From Berberis thunbergii (taxonomy: Eukaryota; Streptophyta; Magnoliopsida; Ranunculales; Berberidaceae), in contig QNQO01007628.1 of the NCBI GenBank assembly GCA_003290165.1, positions 62,001 through 126,000 of the forward strand: DNA of 64,000 nt. The letters are read 5' to 3'. The position numbers were made by a program, and so were the translations under genes. Under the pieces are notes generated by a model that worked only from the letters and a program-made list of their open reading frames with translations, was not told the origin of the DNA and made no database searches. Of this stretch, positions 58,748-64,000 are shown one piece after another. Within the stretch, counting starts at the first letter, position 1, and the number at the start of each line of letters is the position of its first letter.

Positions 58748-59734
58748 ATGAACAGAAACAAGAAAGGTCTGGCAATTTTGATGAGAACCAGAATGAGACC
58801 CAATAATGATCCCAACTACAAGCTCCCAATCTTTCCTGTAAGTAAACCCAAGTTTTATTTTTCTCTTTTTTATGTTTTGGTTTTGTTAATTTAAGATATG
58901 AAGTATTGCAATTTAGACAGATTTTGTGTACATTGTTATCAGAGTGAAGCTATTGGGACACAACCCATTTCTGTAGTCAACCCAATGGATGGGAATTCAT
59001 CTTCTTCATTGCAAAAACATAATTCCTCAATTGAGAGGTGTGTTTGGGTTATCTTTGTGTGGGTTCTTTCCTATTTGTAATTTTTTGTTTTGTTTGTATA
59101 ATTACAATTTTGGGTTACCATGTTTTTCAGAGAATTGAAAGTGGTGCATGATTCGATGCATGCTGCAATATCATCAAGTAAAACAGATATAATAGATGCG
59201 GTTCTCAATGATTTCTCGGAGGTAATTTGAGTGATAGAGGATTTTTTTTTTGAATTAGTATTAATTTGTAATTTTGTATTGATATATTTTCCCCCTTTGC
59301 TAATCTACAACAATGCATTTTCAAATGTAGGGATATTTTAGTCTATCATTTAAAAAACGGCAAGAATTACTACTTGTTCTAGCTAGAGAATATGATGTTA
59401 ATAGAATGCAAGTTCGCGAATTGATACAACAATATCTTGGTCTGGAGCATCCTGATGGTCAGTTTCTATCCCCTTCATTTTTGGAATTTTGATTTGTGCT
59501 TGTATTTTGTTCTTTAAATTGTAGTTTTTATGGAAGTAATTTTGTATTTACAGGAGAAAAGGGTCAAGCATCTGGGCTTGAAGAAAGCTTGTTATCTTCA
59601 TTTTATAGGATAGAGAGAAATCTGAGGCATGCTCTACAACCTAAGTATGAGATTCTCTTTGAACGACTAAATACGTATCCTGGAGGGTTGAAGTTCTTGA
59701 CCACTCTTCGTGCCGATCTTCTCTCTATGCTTGC
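58748..59734 (+). pseudogene. MCD: Malonyl-CoA decarboxylase, N-terminal 5 exons (captured, frame intact)
   Basis: Malonyl-CoA decarboxylase converts malonyl-CoA to acetyl-CoA. Exons are 58748-58837 (MNRNKKGLAILMRTRMRPNN), 58943-59037, 59131-59221 (ELKVVHDSMHAAISSSKTDI), 59331-59457 (KRQELLLVLAREYDVNRMQV) and 59554-59734 (SLLSSFYRIERNLRHALQPK, then ERLNTYPGGLKFLTTLRADL). All splice sites are canonical, and the 584 coding bases have no stop, giving 194 codons. They cover the helical N-terminal domain but not the C-terminal catalytic domain. The last donor (GTAAGG, 59735) could splice to the alanine aminotransferase exon at 60012. In that join translation would end after two further codons. The start ATG and upstream sequence were captured too. 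Confidence 0.9.
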
Positions 59735-60011
59735 GTAAGGTTCTGTTTCAGTTTTACTCGTTCATTATTCTTATTGCTAAAATGTATCTCAACATTATGA
59801 GTTTGTTGCATCCTGTTACTGACTGAAAATGAGTAAGCCCTTATAGTTCTCACTTCTCACACAATGTTTCCATACTGAAGAATGAGATACTCCCTTCGTA
59901 GTTTAAAAAAAAAGAAATTTATGCTAGTATATAGCAGAAATAAAGACTAATGCACTTTTCAGAAACTGGTAATAATCCATTGTTTTCTATCTTTTGTTTA
60001 TCCTTGTACAG

Positions 60012-60211
60012 ACTCTAGAAGATGCATTCAACAGCTTAGAAAGTGTCACATGCAACAGAGCGGAGGGCGCCATGTATCTTTTTCCCCGTCTCCACCTGCA
60101 CAAAAGGCAATTGAAGCTGTAGAAGCCGCAAAAACGGCCCCAGATCCATTCTACGCTCGTCGACTACTTGAGGCCACAAGAATTGTTGTTGTTCTTGGAT
60201 CTGATGTTTAA
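60012..60211 (+). pseudogene. AlaAT: Alanine aminotransferase C-terminal fragment (captured)
   Basis: After a TTGTACAG acceptor the sequence reads TLEDAFNSLESVTCNRAEGA then MYLFPRLHL. A one-base loss near 60090-60096 follows, and then QKAIEAVEAAKTAPDPFYAR and RLLEATRIVVVLGS in another frame. This is the region before the end of plant alanine aminotransferase, a PLP enzyme interconverting alanine and 2-oxoglutarate with pyruvate and glutamate. A stop at 60209-60211 replaces the last 40 or so residues. It is the last of the five captured pieces before the 3' subterminal repeats. Confidence 0.9.
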
Positions 60212-60504
60212 CCACATGGAATGATGTTTGTTCTTAGTTGTTGTAGAATTTAAAGCCTATTAGAAGTGTCGTGTTTTAAAAATTTTATTCTTTGTTTGCT
60301 TAAGAGTTGGTTTATAGAAATTTGGATTGACATTCTTGTATAAACTAATTTTTTAGGTTGTATATATAACAATGCTCTTTCTTAGTTATTGAGGAATTAA
60401 AACCCATTTGAGAAGAGTCACAATTCAATAATCCCATTGTCTATTTGATTAGGTATTGGTTTTACTAAAATTTGGATGCTTATGCTTTTAGTCATTTGAT
60501 AGCA

Positions 60505-60925
60505 AAAAAAAAAAAAAAAAAAAATTTGCCACGGTTTTAAACCGTGGCAAACTATTGCAAAGGCTAAAAATCGTGGCTACCTTGCCACAGCTTAAAACCG
60601 TGGCCAGGGTTAGCCACGGCTTAAAACCGTTGCTACTTAATTAGACACGGTTTAAAACCGTTGCTAGTATCCATACTTTATCACGGCTTAAAACCGTGGC
60701 TATTTTTGCCACGGCTAAAAACCGTTGCTATTCTTCTTGCAACGGTTTAAAACCGTGGCTAAATGCTGAAAATCACCACCCCTATTCAAACATAAAACTG
60801 TTGCTACAATGTTTAGCAACGGTTTATAGCCGTTACAAAGAATTTCGCGACGCCTCTGTAGCCCACGGCTCTTAGCCGTGGCAATGGGTTACGCCCACGG
60901 TATAGAACCGTTGCTAATGAGGGTT
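60505..60925. repeat. Poly(A) tract and 3' subterminal repeats of the 11-kb CACTA element
   Basis: A 21-A run (about 60504-60524) is followed by many GCCACGGTTTTAAACCGTGG-type words in both orientations up to 60925, mirroring the 5' subterminal array. Confidence 0.85.
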
Positions 60926-60952
60926 TTTGGTGTAGTGATAATTTCAATAAAA

Positions 60953-62530
60953 ACATTGGAAAGCTTGTTGAAACCCTTGTGCCTATCAAATTCAAGGGTT
61001 GGCACCATGTTACTGACAACTACAAAGAGGATGTGTGGAATGGCCTCAAGGTGAGATTTTACATCATTGATTTTCATAATGTCTTATTTTATTTTCAACT
61101 TATATCTCAATGACTTATTTGCAGCGTGAATACGACATCCAAAATTATGTGAAAAATAGTGTGCATTTGAAAATACCTGAATATTATAGAAGGTTCAAGG
61201 CAGATCTTAGGAAGAATTATTTGGATAAGTATCCTACCATTGAGAAACAAGAGCAGCATGTTCCAAATGGTGTAAGAGAGGAGGATTGGAAGGAGTTTGT
61301 TCGCTATGAGAGCATCCCTGAAGCGAAGGCAATTAGAGCCCAAAATGCAAAAAACAAAAAGGCTTCAAAGTATGTATGGGGGGTGGCCAAAAGAGTGCTG
61401 CAGAAGTAGAGTATGAAATGGTAATTGAGTTTCTAGCTACTAGTACAATATTATATACCATTTAACTATATAGGCTGAGACTAATCTTTCAAGTATATAG
61501 GTTGAGAAGAACCCTGATGGGGAACCAGTCACACGCACTGACATATGGATTGCTTGTCACACGGGAAAGGATGGAAAACCTACGCATGGTTCTGAACAAT
61601 ATATGGTATGTGCCCAATGATGTCTTTTATACCCAATTCTTAATTTACTTTGTAGTTGTTTGAATATTATTTGTGTCCTGATTTATTTTATTTTTTCATT
61701 CTTTTGAAGGAACAAGTTAAAGCAAAAAAAGATGCCTTGCAAGAATCTTCAACTCAGGGTAACATTGACCTCACTATTGATGATGATCCTCTAAGCCGAG
61801 TGTTTGGCCAAGAAGCGAGGGGACGTACTCGTTGTGTTGGAACCACTGTCTCTAAAAGGAAGTATGATGCTGCACTTCCTGCTCGTTCATTGCTTTTGGA
61901 AAAAACATTGGAAGTAAAAAATGTAGTGAAAAATATGATAGATTGGAAGAAAATGTTAGATGGATACGAGAGAGACTTGAAAGTGGAACTTATATAAGAC
62001 CATCAACAAGTGAGGGAATACAAGGAGTTGTTCAAAGAACTGAAGATACACCGTCATCCGGTGCACAATCGACAAGGCAACCAGAAAATCCATTACCTCC
62101 ATCTCCATTACCACCATCTCCATTACCATCATCTTCTCAAGGTGTTGCGAGGTTTCCTTCTCCAAGCAATCCTGTTTCTTCAGTGTCAAGGAGACACAAA
62201 GTTTGTGATTGGGAAAGGAATGTCATTGCGATAGCATTAGAGGTTGTAGATCCTATCCATCAATTCTCTTGCGCTTGTCATGGATCATTGAACCCTGCAA
62301 CAGAGATCAGACTTTCCTTGTGCTTCAAATTCAAGACTGGGGTGAAACTTTACAAAAGTGATCCAAAAGGAGACAAGATGGGGATTTGGACGTTGGTGAT
62401 TTCTTCGTATGGTGTAGAACTCATGTGGAACTTGATGATTGATAGTTACAAAAACCAAGAGTCTAATGGTGAATTTTCTGACTATATTTACTTTTTAATG
62501 TTTATTTATGTTTACTTATTGATTATGATG
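60953..62530 (+). pseudogene. CACTA ORF1-type gene (plant Transposase_24, Ptta/En/Spm family)
   Basis: Exons are up to 61050 (KGWHHVTDNYKEDVWNGLK), 61125-~61420 (KIPEYYRRFKADLRKNYLDK, DWKEFVRYESIPEA), 61501-61605 (RTDIWIACHTGKDGKPTHGS, EQYM) and from 61710 (DDDPLSRVFGQEARGRTRCV). The WHHV-WNGLK, 'IW..CHTGKDG' and 'DPLSRVFG...GRTRCVG' signatures are those of the plant Transposase_24 domain found in CACTA/En-Spm elements (PF03004, by recall). An extra G in the six-G run at about 61378-61383 shifts the frame before the second intron. A second frame change near 61945 leads into a proline/serine-rich tail (62090-62190) and a final conserved-looking part. It lies immediately outside the ATA border of the 11-kb element, so it most likely belongs to the CACTA element into which that one jumped. 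Confidence 0.75.
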
Positions 62531-62539
62531 TCTTTCTTT

Positions 62540-64000
62540 TAATGTTTATTGTTGTACGTGCTATTTCTGGCCGCAGCGGGTTTCAACGTGCGCGGTTAGC
62601 ACACTGGTTTTGAGCTGTGGTTGAGGTATTCTCCTTACATGTGGTGGCCATCTAACCTAGTTCAAGTATTATATCTATTTTGTTCTTTTGTTCTCTTCAA
62701 TTATATCTATTTGAGACATTTCATGGCCTGATTTAATTCTCAGCATCCTTTGTTCTTCGATAAGGCATTATATCTATTTGGGGAACTTTTTTTTTGGCTT
62801 ATTTATCTCAATGAATGTGAATTCATGTTTCCACTGATCAAAAACATGTATAGTACAATCATAAAATGTCTAGTGCAATTCTATCCAAAATGTCCATTAA
62901 TGTACCTTAATGACTTCATCTAAATTGTCTGCATGGCTGTCAATGGTTGTTGTACCCCAACTCAAACAAAAGGACTCACACTTGGTCATCTTTTAAGTAC
63001 ACAATCATGAACCTATCTACAAAATGCAGGGAAGGGGGAGAGACATTCTCTCTGCCATGCCATGCTATGCCATCATTTGATATTCTCATGTAGTTTGTGG
63101 GTGTTTCAGTTTCAGAGATTCAATTTCATTAGCTCTCCCTCTCATGCTACAGATAATGTGCATCCAAGAAGGACACAATGGAGGAGGAGTCTTAGTCACG
63201 ATGACACACATGGCAATGCCGACTGATGGTGGGGTCGACGAGCACATGGGGTGGTTGTCAGCCGTTGGCGTTGCTTCAAATAAGTCCCTGACACAACTTT
63301 GAGCTCAGTCACGCCCACGCTGGGTTGCAAATGGGACCAGAGTTTCCCTTTCCATGAACACGAGGTATTTGTTTATAGTCCAAAGGGATGATTATCCAAA
63401 CAACCACTTTTACTTTATCTCTTCTTCTTTCACTTTAGCTTCTGCTGCTACATCTTCCACCACTTGACTTTCACTGTATTACTTACTTATTCTAGTGGGA
63501 CTGTCTCCTTAGATTGCGATCCCAGTTTAAATACTTTAATTCACATGTAGATGCCATTTTTTTCTCATTTGATGAACATTAACCATGACAGCTTGGTAAA
63601 TATTTGATCCATGATGTATTGTTTGCATTTTGTCATCAATCCACCAGAATGGTGTCATCTTCATTTCTTTTAAAACATTTAAGGCTTCAAATATGTCAAA
63701 TTTATATTCTAAGTGATGAATTCTTCACTAAAACTAAAGTTAAAACTACAACTACGATAAACCCTAAGTAAAAGATGAACAAAATAACATGAATTCATTT
63801 CAATCAATCACCAACTACAATGTTCCACTCTATGCCTTATTTATAAGCTTGGCAAGCCTAATCTTACTTTGGCTAATTCCTAATTAATATGGGCTTTATT
63901 GTATTTGGCCCAATTACAAATAACTAATTAATTATCCGCTTACATCAGTAAGGCTCCATAATGTAGTTTGTTTCTCCTTCAACTAGTTATGCAACCTCTT
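62540..64000. other. Spacer or distal part of the outer CACTA element
   Basis: No exon, RNA gene or GTAGTG-type 3' terminus was recognised. GC content rises at 62560-62600 and 63160-63370 without a usable frame. 63720-64000 is AT-rich. Confidence 0.4.

Larger units (their letters stand above)
49952..60937 (+). mobile_element. ~11-kb Pack-CACTA element carrying fragments of five host genes
   Basis: The element starts CACTACACCAAAAGGCCG at 49952, and the reverse complement of its end is CACTACACCAAAAACCCTCA. ATA is duplicated at 49949-49951 and 60938-60940. Subterminal AACGGTTTAAAACCGTGGCT-type repeats occupy 49965-50352 and 60525-60925. The interior holds, in the same + orientation, exons with introns from clathrin heavy chain, an ABCG transporter, a sugar/H+ symporter, malonyl-CoA decarboxylase and alanine aminotransferase. 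No transposase is visible inside the borders. Alternative: the 60937 end may pair with the 5' end at 45437, whose bases 14-17 match it better, but the target duplication then fails (GTT against ATA). Confidence 0.85.

Noticed and set aside
45437..60937. Single 15.5-kb CACTA element from 45437 to 60937
   Set aside because: The 14-17th bases of the two ends match well, but the flanking trinucleotides are GTT and ATA. The 49952 start gives a matching ATA duplication. Kept only as an alternative.
61943..62542. 199-codon frame as a separate gene
   Set aside because: Its start overlaps the preceding transposase exon and it continues the same protein type after a frame change, so it is treated as the tail of the Transposase_24-like pseudogene.

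Overview
The window is AT-rich nuclear DNA of a flowering plant, most likely a eudicot. Split genes have GT-AG introns, plant gene families are present (FBA-type F-box, phosphoribulokinase, plant NADP-malic enzyme, plant malonyl-CoA decarboxylase), and there are plant-type CACTA, MULE, hAT and Ty3/gypsy elements plus an integrated florendovirus-like pararetrovirus. I cannot name the species. No tRNA, rRNA or CRISPR array is visible, and no intact host gene is certain. Most recognisable coding DNA is fragments carried inside transposons.

Layout. 1-15.9 kb: a degenerate direct-repeat family (six copies of one anchor) repeatedly invaded by other elements: a MULE-type MITE (1.0-1.8 kb), a MULE-like element carrying an F-box/LRR gene fragment (3.9-5.8 kb), a LINE-like tail, a 199-bp MITE with 9-bp target duplications, a near-perfect hairpin, a 591-bp TIR element, and a complete CACTA element (10421-15127) carrying pieces of NADP-malic enzyme, a GRP94-like chaperone, an SNF2-like motif and an unrecognised gene. 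15.9-25.2 kb: two F-box/FBA genes, the first broken by one frameshift and the second decayed, with spacer and two further TIR elements. 25.6-38.5 kb: two inverted LTR-like copies around gypsy pol remnants, a hAT-type element, a 24-G tract, and a decayed gypsy element with LTR and tRNA-Met primer site, cut off at a CACTA terminus. 38.5-45.0 kb: minus-strand endogenous pararetrovirus. 45.4-62.5 kb: nested CACTA DNA.

The standout is 49952-60937, an ~11-kb CACTA element bounded by CACTACACCAAAA termini and an ATA target duplication. Between its subterminal repeats it carries, all on the + strand, exon-intron fragments of five unrelated host genes: clathrin heavy chain (first 12 exons), an ABCG transporter, a plastid-type D-xylose/H+ symporter-like protein, malonyl-CoA decarboxylase (first 5 exons, frame intact) and alanine aminotransferase. 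It sits directly next to a Transposase_24-type gene that probably belongs to an older surrounding CACTA element, whose 5' end may be at 45437 and which also holds the first exon of phosphoribulokinase. Together with the smaller element at 10.4-15.1 kb, this locus is a showcase of multi-gene transduplication by CACTA transposons. All homology calls come from reading the translated sequence and recalled family features; no database search was run.
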